Assembly: GCA_026874595.1 (NCBI GenBank)
Contig: CM049308.1
Coordinates: 833,001-897,000, forward strand
Origin: Sipunculus nudus
Lineage: Eukaryota; Annelida; Sipuncula; Golfingiida; Sipunculidae
Length of the DNA stretch: 64,000 nt
Reading direction: 5' to 3'
Below the pieces are notes generated by a model. The model saw only the letters and a program-made list of their open reading frames with translations, did no database searches and was not told the origin of the DNA. This document shows, in pieces, positions 26,401-37,277 of the stretch. How positions within the stretch are numbered: position 1 is the stretch's first letter; the number at the start of each line of letters is the position of its first letter. Made by a program: the position numbers and the translations under genes.

Positions 26401-27559
26401 TTAAAACGTGCCCTGTTAACGGACGGCAGACGACGGACAAAGGACCAGGACTATAGCTAAGATGACTTATAGTCAGCTGAGCTAAAAAACCAATACAAAA
26501 TTATTAATTTATTTTTTTTTGTTATGTTTTTTTTTCAAAACAACTACTAGATGAGTTGGGTTGGACACCTCAATCAACTGTGGCTGGGCATTAGCAGCCT
26601 GGCTGCCCCAGTGTATGCTTCGCTCAAGCATGCATAATCTGATGAAAGGTCAACAAGGTCAACATACAGGTGACTGAAGAGGGGCTGGATTAAGCCTGGG
26701 TCTGACATGGTCTTATATAAACATTAATAAAAGCTACAATATTTGGCCAATTTCTTTCAGCTTTCTAAACTACAAAGATGAAATCCTTATGTGTGCATGA
26801 TATGAAAATTATATCAACAGTGCTCTCAGGAAACAAACGTGCCATGGTCAAAGTTGGGCAAAATTTAAGGTACTAATTTTATATTTATACTAACAACTTA
26901 TAAAATTTGAAAAATTCAGAACTAATTTTTGGTATTCAATTGAATCTTGATTAAATAATGTTACATCCCTGACAAAAAATCTCTAGCTTCAGCAATCCTC
27001 TTGTTAAGGGAGTAAATATATTTCTTGATTTTTTAAAAAGTGCATTACATTTAGGCCAATAACTTAAAACAATTACGCAATACTGACATCATTTCTGGCA
27101 TGTGCATAGCGAATGTATAGAAAAATATGTATATTATATATGATCAAAGTCAGATCAGTGGTTTTGATATTAGGCAGTCTTACAGTGTAACAATGGGTTT
27201 TTAATGGAAAAATGAAGTTTTTCATTAATATTTCGAAGGAATTAAGTCCTAATGATAAAATTCTTGGCATGGTAGGGGATTTTTGAGACATATAACTGTA
27301 TGCTAAATTTAAGGAACTTAGAGCTGAAGCTGGGTAGCTGAGCTCTAGCAAACTGCATAACACTAGCTTGATGTAAACTTGATGTGACATGGTGCTTGAA
27401 AACTTGAATAAAAATCTACAGTTTTTCATCAACTGGTTTCAAATTTTTGGTGTTAACAGACAAAATGCAAACAAAAACATGCTGTGAAAATTAAATCCAC
27501 AGTACTTACAGGAAAAAAACGTGCCATGGTCAAACTTTGGCAAAATTTAAGGTACCAAT
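23404..27559 (+). repeat. Tandem duplicate 2 of the element H body
   Basis: Same limits as duplicate 1. It is interrupted by element B between TTGTTATAA (23540) and AACCAATACAAAATT (26488). Duplicate 1 shows this join uninterrupted at 19889-19913. Beyond 27559 the outer element continues to its own 3' end at 28141. Confidence 0.88.
23541..26483 (+). mobile_element. F1 element B (2.94 kb) with its empty site at 19893
   Basis: 5' ACACGGGACCCATGGGTCAC then GGCGCTCAGCTGATC. The body contains a GA microsatellite (24906-24930) and a G-run (25627-25646). The 3' end has TTAACGGACGGCAGACGACG and a hairpin ending GTCAGCTGAGCT at 26483. The target AAAAAACCAATACA is uninterrupted in duplicate 1. It is closely related along its length to element C (59619 onward) and to the degenerate copy at 14.2-16.3 kb. 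No genes seen. Confidence 0.9.
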
Positions 27560-28175
27560 TATATATTTTTGCCAATATTTAAAAAAATTTAACAGATTTT
27601 GATCTAATTTTTGGTATACAATTAAATTTTGATCAATTAAAGTTGTATAACTGAAAAAAAAGTCTCAACCTTTAACACTTTTGGTCTTAAGTGACCAAAT
27701 ATCTTTCCTGATTTTGTTACAAAGTCCATTATGTTTGGGCCCATTACTTTTTTAAATTAAATAATACTAACTTAATTTCTGGCATGTACATAGGAACTAT
27801 ATAGAGGAATATTTATGGTAAATATGAAGAAAACCAGATGAGTGGTTTTGATATTAGGCAGTCCTGAAGTGTGAAAATAGATTTCTAATAAAAAATTGAG
27901 GTTTTTCCTTAATATCTCGAAGGAACGAAGTTCTTTTGACCTAATTTTCGGCATGGTAAAAGATTTTTTTGGACATCTAACTGTATGGCAAATTTCAGAT
28001 TCGTAGGTCCAATGGTGTCGAAACGTGCCAGTCTTACAGACGGACATCCGGACAGACGGACGGACGGAAGGACAGACAGACGGACGGACGACGGACAATG
28101 GACCACGACTATAGCTCAGATGACTTATAGTCAGCTGAGCTAAAAATAAATAAGTCACGGTTCTCTGGTGACACA

Positions 28176-28548
28176 TAGCTTCAAACAAATGCCTATTGGC
28201 CATGCTTCCACAACAGTACAATGAAAATTATTAAGTTCCTTTGGAGATTTTGTATTGTGAAAACTAATACAGATGTCTAGTGTCTGTCGTTTTGTACAGG
28301 CTCTTGCTGACTGGCCATGATTTTAGACAATAAGTGATTGTGATGCACGCGAATCATTTACCGGGGGGGGGGGGGGGGGGGGGAGGAACTGTTCTCAGCA
28401 AATCAGTTTTATTTTGGAGAAGTTGTACGGAGAAACGTGAAACATAAGGGAAACAGGGGTGAATCTGGATCCAGTTGGATCAAAATCTGTATAAGTTCAG
28501 CAAATCTGTACCAAAATGTTTCTTGTTTCGACAAGGTCCATCATTAAA
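28176..28548. other. Unclassified DNA with a G-run
   Basis: Contains a pure G-run of about 22 (28362-28383). No frame or repeat recognised. Confidence 0.35.
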
Positions 28549-28727
28549 ACAAGGCCTACAGGCCTAATGCGAACCTGTGCAAAGTTTGGGAGTCAAATGG
28601 AGGTTTATTTTTAAAATTTATTACTGATCCTCTTGAGTCCTGCATATCTAACTTAGTCATTATGATTTCAGCAAAATGGACGTTTTGGACCTGCAAGTTT
28701 CCGACTAGGACATTTTAAAGCTAGAAT

Positions 28728-29520
28728 ATGAGTAGTCGACAAGCGACTATGTGTTTCCGCAGAAATCAGAGTGTGACAGGTGAAGTGAGGCATGTATTAA
28801 GTGGCAAGGGGAATAGAGTGAGGTGTGTTGTATATTAGCATGGATGTCTGCAGTGTAAACGTGAATGTAGGTGGTGCCACCTGTCATAAAATCGAGAAAA
28901 TTGTCCAGGATGTATAAACCTGCAAATTTTCAGGTGAACAAGTCAAACCACTGCTGACATATGAGTGATTTTATCCCAAGGCAGATGAACAGATGGACGC
29001 TGTGCATAAGTGGTTGCAGGTGGCGCAACCAGTTTTGCCTATGATGAAGAGCTATGTGAGATCTATACACAAGCAAAATTTTGGCCCAATAAGTCAAACG
29101 GTTCCCGAGATATGAGCTTGGATGTCTGACGAGGAAACCTTAATGTAGGTGGTGCCACCTGTCATAAAATCAAGAAAGCTGTCCAGGATGTATAAACCTG
29201 CAAAATTTCAGGTGGATAAGTCAAACCACTGCTGAGATGTGAGTGATTTTATTCCAAGGCAGATGAACAGATGGACGCTGTGCTAAAATGGTTAGAGGTG
29301 GCGCCACCATTTTTAGTGTAGGTTATAAAGCTATCAAAGGGCTACGTTTGTGCAAAATTTATTAGCCTGGTCGGTCAAACGGTTCCCGAGATATGTGGGT
29401 TTATGTGTGGAAACAGACACACAAATGGACGCCGGGCAGCGAGGAAAGGTCAGAGGTCAACCAAAAATGAGGGCGCAGCAGTTCACATGTGACCTGATGA
29501 TAAACCCGATTCGCTTAAAA
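28728..29520 (+). mobile_element. F2b element inside F4a, 3' end missing
   Basis: Starts AAGCTAGAATATGAG with the TAGTCG/CGACTA hairpin and follows the 11338 element through its GGTGGYGCCACC cores and the GCGCAGCAGTTCACATGTGA phrase, then merges into F4 sequence without the GGC tract or 3' hairpin. Confidence 0.7.
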
Positions 29521-29588
29521 TGCAAATCAATTTTTTCAAACAGCTGAAAGATATAGTTCCAATAATCTGGGAATTCTGCATTTAGACA

Positions 29589-29637
29589 TTGTGTCTAGAC
29601 GCTGTGTCTAGACGTCTAGACACATTGTCTAGACACC
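29589..29637. repeat. Nested XbaI-type palindrome cluster
   Basis: Two GTGTCTAGAC blocks (separated by GCT) face two GTCTAGACAC blocks (separated by ATT). The whole forms a near-perfect 46-bp inverted repeat centred at about 29613. It lies in the F4a body. Confidence 0.9.
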
Positions 29638-30413
29638 CGCCAGAGCCAGGTTAGTTGCCATGGTGATGTCTGGACCCCACCTGTTTGAACTGAGTGACCT
29701 CTTCACTTGGCTGCTGAAACTCAGCATGTTGTCAAATCTGTTTTAAACACAGAAAGCCTTTTTCAATTGGCTACAATGCTTTTTTAAAGTTATATTTACC
29801 CAATCTATTCTTATAAAACTGGCAGAACCCTACCACAGAATAATTCTTGTAAAGTTTAAACCAATCACCTTAACAGTTTCATCATAAATCAGTGTATAAG
29901 CTAGAAGAGTTTAAAATTACATTTTGCTTGTAAAAAACACATCAATGTAGGTGGCGCCACCAATACCTCAATTTCAGATATGACATATATGACAAACATT
30001 GGTATAAAATTAGGTGATTATAGCTCTAGCCGTTTCTGAGATTTTAATTTTAGTGTGCTTTTTTGGACAGATGACTAAGTTCAACCTTCTGTAACTCTGC
30101 TAAAAATCTCCGAACTGGAACCATTCGAACAAATTTGAGAAAGATTGTTCCAGGGATCATTTCTGTGAAATATTGGACAATTTGGCTGGACAGTTTCGGA
30201 GGAGAAGATTTTTTAAAGCTTTTTTAGCTTTTTCCCTATAAAATCTAAGAAAATGCGGTTAAAAAAAAATACACAAAATCCGATAGAGTTTTTCAGATGA
30301 CTGATTATTTGCAAAAAATTAGGTGATGTTAGCTACTGCCGTTTTTGAGTTGCTATGGTTAACGTACAGACGCCGCACGACGCCGCACCATCACATATGC
30401 TCACAGGTTCGCT

Positions 30414-30793
30414 AAAAACATTAAACGGAATTCTATCAGAATATTTGGCCCCAACATGTTGCCAACCACATAACTCTTGCCACCTTCTAGAAAATATAAT
30501 TGATTACAATTTCAATTTACTTGTAAAAACGGTAATTACAGTTACTTTAAATGCAATTACTTTTGGACCCTAAATTGCTTCTAGTTAATACAGAAATAAC
30601 AGGGTTTGGTTTTAGGATGCCCAAAACCTGTTTTTTGCAGGGCAGACCCCAAAACTGCCTTAAACAGCCTAAAACCGTACTGACTCTCACCTATGACTTG
30701 CACTTTAACTGTTTTATTGTTACACAGCTAAAAGCACTAAAGAAATATGTTCAACAAATTAAAAGTGAGGGAAAACTTTATATTCAAACTAAA
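30414..30793. other. Host segment between F4 elements
   Basis: No coding support; frames at 30355 and 30551 are accidental. 30650-30750 (GCCTTAAACAGCCTAAAACC and onward) recurs at 36425-36525 after the next F4 3' end, so this flank was duplicated or is itself a repeat. Confidence 0.5.
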
Positions 30794-30962
30794 ACAAGGC
30801 CTACAGACCTAATGCGAACCTGTGCAGTTTGGGAGTATGAATGGAGGTTTATTTTTTAAATTTAATATTGATCCTCTTAAGTCCTGCATATCTACCTTTG
30901 TCATTATGATTTCAGCAAAATGGACGTTTCGGACCTGCAAGTTTCAGACTAGGATATTTTAA
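30794..30962 (+). mobile_element. F4 5' fragment b
   Basis: ACAAGGCCTACAGACCTAAT and the next 150 bp match 28549-28727 closely, and end at the same point, where an F2b element begins. Confidence 0.75.
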
Positions 30963-31890
30963 AACTAGAATATGGGTAGTCGACAAGCGACTATGTGTAT
31001 CCGCAGAAATCAGAGTGGGACAGGTGAAGTGAGGCATGGATTAATTGGCAAGGGGAATAGAGTGAGATGTGTTGCATATTAGCATGAATGTCTTCAGCGT
31101 AAACGTGAATGTAGGTGGTGCTACCTGTCATAAAATCAAGAAAATTGTCAAGGATGTATAAACCTGCAAAATTTCTGGTTGAAAAGTCAAACCATTGCTG
31201 AGATATGAGTGATTTTATCCCAAGGCAGATGAACAGATGGACGCTGTGCATAAGTGGTTGCAGGTGGCGCCACCAGTTTGCCTATGATGAAAAGCTATGT
31301 GAGATCTATAAACTAGCAAAATTTTGGCCCAATTGGTCAAACTGTTACAGAGATATGAGCTTGGCTGTCTGCAGAGTAAATGTGAATGTAGGTGGCGCCA
31401 CCTGTCATAAAATAGAGAAAGCTGTTCAGGATGTATAAACCTGCAAAATTTCAGGTGGATAAGTCAAACCACTTCTGAGATATGAGTGATTTTATCCCAA
31501 GGCAGATGAACAGATGGACGCTGTGCATAAGTGGTTGCAGGTGGCGCCACCAGTTTTGCCTATGATGAAGAGCTATGTTAGATCTATACACATGCAAAAT
31601 TTTGGTCAACTGTTCCCGAGATATGAGTGAGATTATCCCAAGGCAGATGAACAGATGGACGCTGTGCAAAAATGGTTGCAGGTGGCGCCACCATTTTTAA
31701 TGTATGTTATAAAGCTATCAAAGGGCTACATTTGTGTAAAATTTTTAGCCTGATCGGTCAAACGGTTCCTGAGATATGTGGGTTTATGTGTGGAAACAGA
31801 TGCACGAATGGACGCTGGGCAGAGAGGAAAAGTCAGAGGTCAATCAAAAATGAGGGCGCAGCAGTTCACATGTGACCGATCAAAACTGCG
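30963..31890 (+). mobile_element. F2b element, 3' end missing
   Basis: AACTAGAATATGGG plus the TAGTCG/CGACTA hairpin, then core units with GGTGGCGCCACC at about 31264, 31390, 31540 and 31681. Breaks off after CAGTTCACATGTGACCGATC, where another F4 5' end follows at 31898. Frames in both strands are repeat read-through. Confidence 0.75.
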
Positions 31891-32339
31891 AATTTTAACA
31901 AGGCCTACAGGCCTAATGCGAACCTGTGCATATGGATATACACCAGGTATAACGCTTCAGTGCTGAACCACTACTTTTCATATATATGAACAATGCAAGT
32001 ACTAAACATTTTGAACAAGAAACAATACACAAACATCACTGCTGAAATTCTGGCATGGGTGCAAACAACACAAAAATTATTGTAGGTGGCACCATCAGTC
32101 TTGTATACAACAAAGCTATTTGACATGTACACATATGCCCAATTTCAGGCTGATATATCAAATTCTTCTGTAGAATTAAGCAGGCAAATACACTTTGCAA
32201 AAGTCACTGTAGATGGCGACACCTGTCTTGTGAACGAGAAAGCCATAAAAACACAGACAGGTCAGAATATCAGGCCAATACATCAAACTTACCTCGAGTC
32301 TGATGTACGGGGCTGACCAGGCTTAGGTGAGAAAGGCTG

Positions 32340-32710
32340 TTGCCCCGTGTACTGTGACAAATTACTGGCTCAGGCTACTGCACTGAGTGAACCCTTGACC
32401 TGCACCTGGCTAGACTGAGTGAATTTTTGACCTGTACCTGGCTGCACTAAGTGAACTCTTGACCTGTTGCATAATCTGAAACAGTTGGCAGTCTGCCAAA
32501 GCTATAAATAAATCCAGGCTGACCTTTTGCCTATTGCCAAATCTGAAATAGTAGCCACACAATTGCATAAGCTCACAGATTGGCTCCATATGCAGCCCTG
32601 AGGGGCATGACACCCATGAGGTGATCACATGATACTCATGAGTTGATCACATGCTACCCATGAGATGATCACATGCTGCCCATGAGGTGATCACATACCT
32701 TGTGCTTGGC
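32340..32710. repeat. Short tandem repeats in F4c
   Basis: Copies of CACTGAGTGAACTCTTGACC and CTGTACCTGGCTG at 32380-32470 and again at 32705-32770, and four 26-28 bp copies of CCCATGAGRTGATCACATGC at 32610-32695. Confidence 0.75.
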
Positions 32711-33459
32711 TGCACTGACTGAACTGTTGACCTATATTTGGCTGCACTGAATGAACTCTTGATCTGTTGCCAAATCTGAAACAGTTGGCAATTTCTCAAC
32801 CTATTCAAGAAACGTACACAATCTTGGCCTGTTATGTAACTCTGCTAAAATTTATTCAACACAAACCATTTGAACAAACTTGAGAGGGCTCGCCTCTGGG
32901 ATCATTTCTGTAAAATTTGGACAATTTGGCTGGACTGTTTACAAGATGAAGACTTTTAGAAGTTTTTTTTCAGCTTTTTCCTTGTAAAATCTAAGTAAAT
33001 GCAGATAGCAAAAATAAGATGAATCCATCAACATTTGATATGTGACAGATAATTGCATAACATTTGGGGATGGTAGCTCCTGCTATTCCTGAGAAATTAT
33101 GAGTTAGTGTACAGATGATATGTAATATCATAAATCTACATTTTTTAAAAGCTTTTAAAAACATTCTTGTCAATATTTTCCATAGATAACCTGAAATCTA
33201 AATGTCTAGAGGCATGATGTAATGGATGCTGATAAACTGGTGCTAGGCTAGATGTATCTGCTTCACACAGCTAACATATTTTGTAAAATGACTCAATTCA
33301 ATCTTTATAATTCAGCCAAATTCATTTTTTGGAACCATAAAAGACAATTATTATAAGAATGATTCAGGGAATTATTCTTGCAAAATATTAAACAAACTGG
33401 CCTCAGTATCATCATCAGTCGAAAAACGTTTTGTAGGTTTATAACTCATATGGGAAAAT

Positions 33460-34040
33460 ACAACAAAATGGCAAAGTTCAGCTTCCCATAACTCAGCCAA
33501 AAAACATTGAATCAAAACCATTTGAACAAACTTGAATTATCAACATCTAAGGAAAATTAATATGTGAGATTTAAGAATTTGGCCCAGTGGTTTTTGAGAA
33601 GAAGATTTTTGTAGCCACTTAGCTAACATGGGCTGTTACGGCATATGACTAAATTCAGCTTCCCATAACTCAGCCAAAAGTCACTGAACTCAGACCATTT
33701 GAAAAAACTTGAATTATCAACATCTCAGGATAATTAATGTGTGAGATTTAAGAATTTGGCCCAGTGGTTGTTGAGAAGAAGATTTTTGTAGCCACTTAGC
33801 TAAAATTGGCTGTTATGGCATATGACTAAATTCAGCTCCCCATAACTCAGCCAAAAGTCACTAAACTGAGACCATTTGAACAAACTTGAATTATCAACAT
33901 CTAAGGATAAATAATGTGTGAGATTTAAGAATTTGGCCCAGTGGTTTTTGAGAAGAAGATTTTTGTAGCCACTTAGCTAAAATGGGCTGTTATGGCATAT
34001 GACTAAATTCAGCTTCCCATAACTTAGCCAAAAGTCACTG
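33460..34040. repeat. 187-bp tandem units in F4c
   Basis: Three to four copies of GACTAAATTCAGCTTCCCAT, AACTCAGCCAAAAGTCACTG, AATTTGGCCCAGTGGTTTTT and GTAGCCACTTAGCTAAAATG at spacings of about 185-188 bp. Similarity between copies is high. Confidence 0.85.
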
Positions 34041-34518
34041 AACTGAGACCATTTGAATAAACTTCAGAAAGCACTACCCTAGGATCATTTCTGTGCGATA
34101 TTAAACAATTTGGCCATTTCGTTTGAGAGAAGAATTTATTTGTAGCTGTCAGTGTGATACGGGCACTGATGATCCCGTACAAAAAAGGCCGATGCAGGTG
34201 GCGCCACCAATACCTCAATTTTAGGTATGACTCATGTGACCAACATTGGCATAAAATTTGGTGATGTCAGCTCCAGCCGTTTCTGATATTTAAATTTTAA
34301 TATGCTTTTTTGCACAGTTAACAAAGTTCAACCTCCTGTAACTCAGCCAAAATTCTCTGAACTGGAACCATTCGAACAAACTTGAGTAAGATTGTTCCAG
34401 GGATCATTTCTGTGAAATATTGGACAATTTGGCTGGACAGTTTCAGAGAAGAAGATTTTTAAAGTTTTTTTAGCTTTTTCCCTATAAAATCTAAGAAAAT
34501 GCAGTTAGAAAAAAAATA

Positions 34519-36231
34519 AACTAGATGTGTCGGAACGACACGAATGCCCCCGCCTGGGGCAAATTAGAAACATATGTAAAATTTTGAAAAATTTTTTAAA
34601 TTCAGGAGAAGTCGTATGGTCAAAAGTAGGTCAACAAGGGCAAAATGCAAACTCGATCTGTAACGGGTCATTATCAAGCAACACACCAAAAATCATGCCA
34701 GTATATGCAGGCATTGTGAAAAAAAGTCCATACATGTGCATTTTCCATAAGAATTTCTGTCTTTCATGAAATTTTCTATGTTTAGGAACCGTAAAACAAT
34801 CAAAAGTAGGTCAACCGGGATGAAACGCGAACTCGATCTGTAACTGTCATTATCTGCCCACACATAAAAAATCAGGGTGGTATCTGCAGGCACTGAGGAA
34901 AAAAATCAGTACATATGCATTTGTTATGAAAATTTCTATTTTTCATGAAACTTTCTATGTTCAGGAGCAGTCAAATGGTCAAAAGTAGGTCAACTGGGAC
35001 AAAACAAGAACTCGATCTGTAACTGGTCATTATCTGCCTACACACCAAAAATCAGGCCCGTATCTGCAGGCACTGCGAAAAAAGTCCATACATGTGCACT
35101 TTTTTTTATGAAATTTCTATGTTAGAGCACCGTCAAATGGTAAAAAGTAGGTCAAATGGGACAAAACGTGAACTCCATCTGTAACTGGTCATTATCTGCC
35201 CACACACCAAAAATTAGGCCAATATCTGCAGGTATTGCGAAGAAAAGTCTGTACAAGTGTATTTGTCATGAAAATTTATATTTTACATGAAATTTTCTAT
35301 GTTCAGGAGCCGTAAAACAATCAAAAGTAGGTCAACTGGGACGAAATGCGAACTTGATCTGTAACTGGTCAATATCTGCCCACACACCAAAAATCAGGCC
35401 AATATCTGCAGGCATTGGGAAAAAAAAGTCCGTACATGTGTATATGTCATGAAAATTTCTATTTTTCATGAAATTTTCTAAGTTTAGGAGCCGTAAAACA
35501 GTCAAAAGTAGGTCAACCGGGATGAAACGCGAACTCGATCTGTAACTGGTCTATATCTGCCCACACACCAAAAATCAGGCCAATATCTGCAGGCATTGCG
35601 AAAAAAAGTCCGTACATGTGTATCTGTCATGAATATTTCTATTTTTCATGAAATTTTCTATGTTCAGGAGCCGTATAACGGCCAAAAGTAGGTCAACCGG
35701 GACGAAACGCGAACTCGATCTGTAACTGGTCATTATCTGCCCACACACAAAAAATCAGGCCAATATCTGCAGGCATTGCGAAAAAAAGTCCGTACATGTG
35801 TATTTGTCATGAAAATTTCTATTTTTCATGAAATTTTCTAAGTTTAGGAGCCGTAAAACAGTCAAAAGTAGGTCAACTGGGACGAAACGCGAACTCGATC
35901 TGTAACTGGTCATTATCTGCCCACACACCAAAAATCAGGCCAATATCTGCAGGCATTGCGAAAAAAAGTCCGTACATGTGTATTTGTCATGAAATTTCTA
36001 TTTTTCATGAAATTTTCTAAGTTTAGGAGCGGTAAAACGGTCAAAAGTAGGTCAACCGGGACAAAACGCGAACTCGATCTGTAACTGGTCTATATCTGCC
36101 CACACATCAAAAATCAGGCCGATATCTGCAGGCATTGCTAAAAAAATCCGTACAACTGTTTGATTTCGGAAGGACGGAATGACGGACATGGGTAAAACTA
36201 TATGCCCCGGCCACTTTGTGGCGGGGGCATA
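34519..36231 (+). mobile_element. F3 element (1.7 kb), complete, with its empty site at 30271
   Basis: 5' AACTAGAT, hairpin GTGTCG/CGACAC around GAA, then GAATGCCCCCGCC. Core: about nine 180-bp units with GTCAACCGGGACGAAACGCG, AACTCGATCTGTAACTGGTC and CAATATCTGCAGGCATTGCG. 3': GGAAGGACGGAATGACGGAC and hairpin TATGCCCCGGCCAC/GTGGCGGGGGCATA around TTT. The 5' GCCCCCGCC motif recurs in the 3' hairpin. F4a shows the flanks joined (AAAAAAAATACACAAAATCC at 30262), fixing the ends to within about a base. Confidence 0.9.
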
Positions 36232-36387
36232 ACAAAATCCGATACAGTTTTTTGGATGACTGAATATTTGCGAAAAATTTGGTGATGCTAGCTCCTGCCG
36301 TTTTTGAGATACCTATGGTTAACGTACAGACGACGCACGACACACAACGGAGGATGCAGCACCATCGCATAAGCTCACAGGTTCGCT

Positions 36388-36844
36388 AAAAACTAAACCA
36401 TGATACAAAAGTACCACAACAAATGAAAACTGCCTTTAACAGCCTATAACCGTACTGACCCTCACCTATGACTTGCATTTTAACTGTTTTATTGTTACAC
36501 AGCTAAATGCACTAAAGAAATACTCTGACTGTATGATTAGATTGTGAAAATGGAACTCTCATGAAACATTTTAATTAGTATAAAACTGAGAAATGCAAAA
36601 ATATATTGCAGTGAATAAGTTACCAACCACAGAATATTCATAATAACTTTTGGGCCATGTTCAACCTAAAGGCTTGAGAAACTCACATGTCATGGTCAGG
36701 GGCTCTAACTGCATCACTCAGTAAAAAGTTTGAGTCAAGAACAGTTTTCAGAGCAATGACTTTGATTGTATTTTCTTAGTCATGTATGAAAGTTCACATG
36801 AACATCTACTAGGACACAGTATAAGAACTTATGACCATTGGGTC
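36388..36844. other. Flanking DNA, unclassified
   Basis: 36425-36525 repeats 30650-30750. No gene seen. Confidence 0.4.
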
Positions 36845-37277
36845 CAGGGGCGGATCCAGGATTTAGGAAAAGGGGGGGGGGGGGGTCCAACCCAGGAGGA
36901 CTTATGAAAATCCTAAAACAAGTGACCCAGGGGTCATGACGCTCAGCTGACCAGGAAGACATTGACAAAAGTAATTTTATCATCTGAATGTCAAATTTGA
37001 ATGAAATACTTTTTCTAAACTTGACCTTTTGTATAAAATCATCCAATATTCATTGGGGTACTATGGAGCTCTGTAGCATGAAGGATATGGATAACAGACA
37101 CCTATTTTCAAGGTTTACAAGATGACTTTTCAGGGGTCTCCCAGCATGTCAAAAAATAAAATTCTAGGTCCAGTTATTATGATTTGTGCCCTGTTAACAG
37201 ATGACCAAATGTTTATTCTGGGGGGTATTTCAAAGCCGCATAGGATGAAGGATATGGATAACAGAGATGTAATTTCA

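Larger units (their letters stand above)
18876..28141 (+). mobile_element. F1 composite element H, 9.27 kb
   Basis: Starts ACAAGGGACCCATGGGTCAC then GGCGCTCAGCTG; ends with a GACGGACGGAAGGAC-type microsatellite (28040-28095) and the F1 hairpin (AGCTCAGATGAC and GTCAGCTGAGCT around TTATA, 28114-28141), followed by AAAAA. Its target is seen uninterrupted in the inverted copy at about 8045-8100. Inside are a tandem duplication of a 1.2-kb body segment (19760-23403 and 23404-27559) and, within each duplicate, a further F1 element (A and B). No coding capacity is seen. Helentron-like non-autonomous elements with tandem cores and a 3' hairpin are known in bivalves; membership is inferred. Confidence 0.75.
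28549..30413 (+). mobile_element. F4 element a
   Basis: 5' ACAAGGCCTACAGGCCTAAT then GCGAACCTGTGC; 3' CACAGGTTCGCTAAAAA at 30403-30413 and following A-run. The 5' GCGAACCTGTG is the exact inverse of the 3' CACAGGTTCGC. AGGCCT.AGGCCT gives the short 5' hairpin. Before the 3' end lies an ACGCCGCACGACGCCGCAC-type tail. It shares the ACAAG start and GCTAAAA end with F1. It contains a partial F2b element at 28728. No coding frames with support. Confidence 0.75.
31898..36387 (+). mobile_element. F4 element c, with nested F3 element
   Basis: 5' ACAAGGCCTACAGGCCTAAT then GCGAACCTGTGC; 3' ACACAACGGAGGATGCAGC tail and CACAGGTTCGCTAAAAA at 36375-36391. The core contains small tandem arrays (32340-32710) and 187-bp units (33460-34040). 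The part from 34190 onward matches F4a from 29944. An F3 element is inserted at 34519. No supported gene. Confidence 0.75.

Noticed and set aside
27772-28221. 149-codon minus frame at the end of element H
   Set aside because: Runs through an F1 tail with ACGG microsatellite (VRPSVCPSVRPSVRMSV); the same region in other copies is not open.
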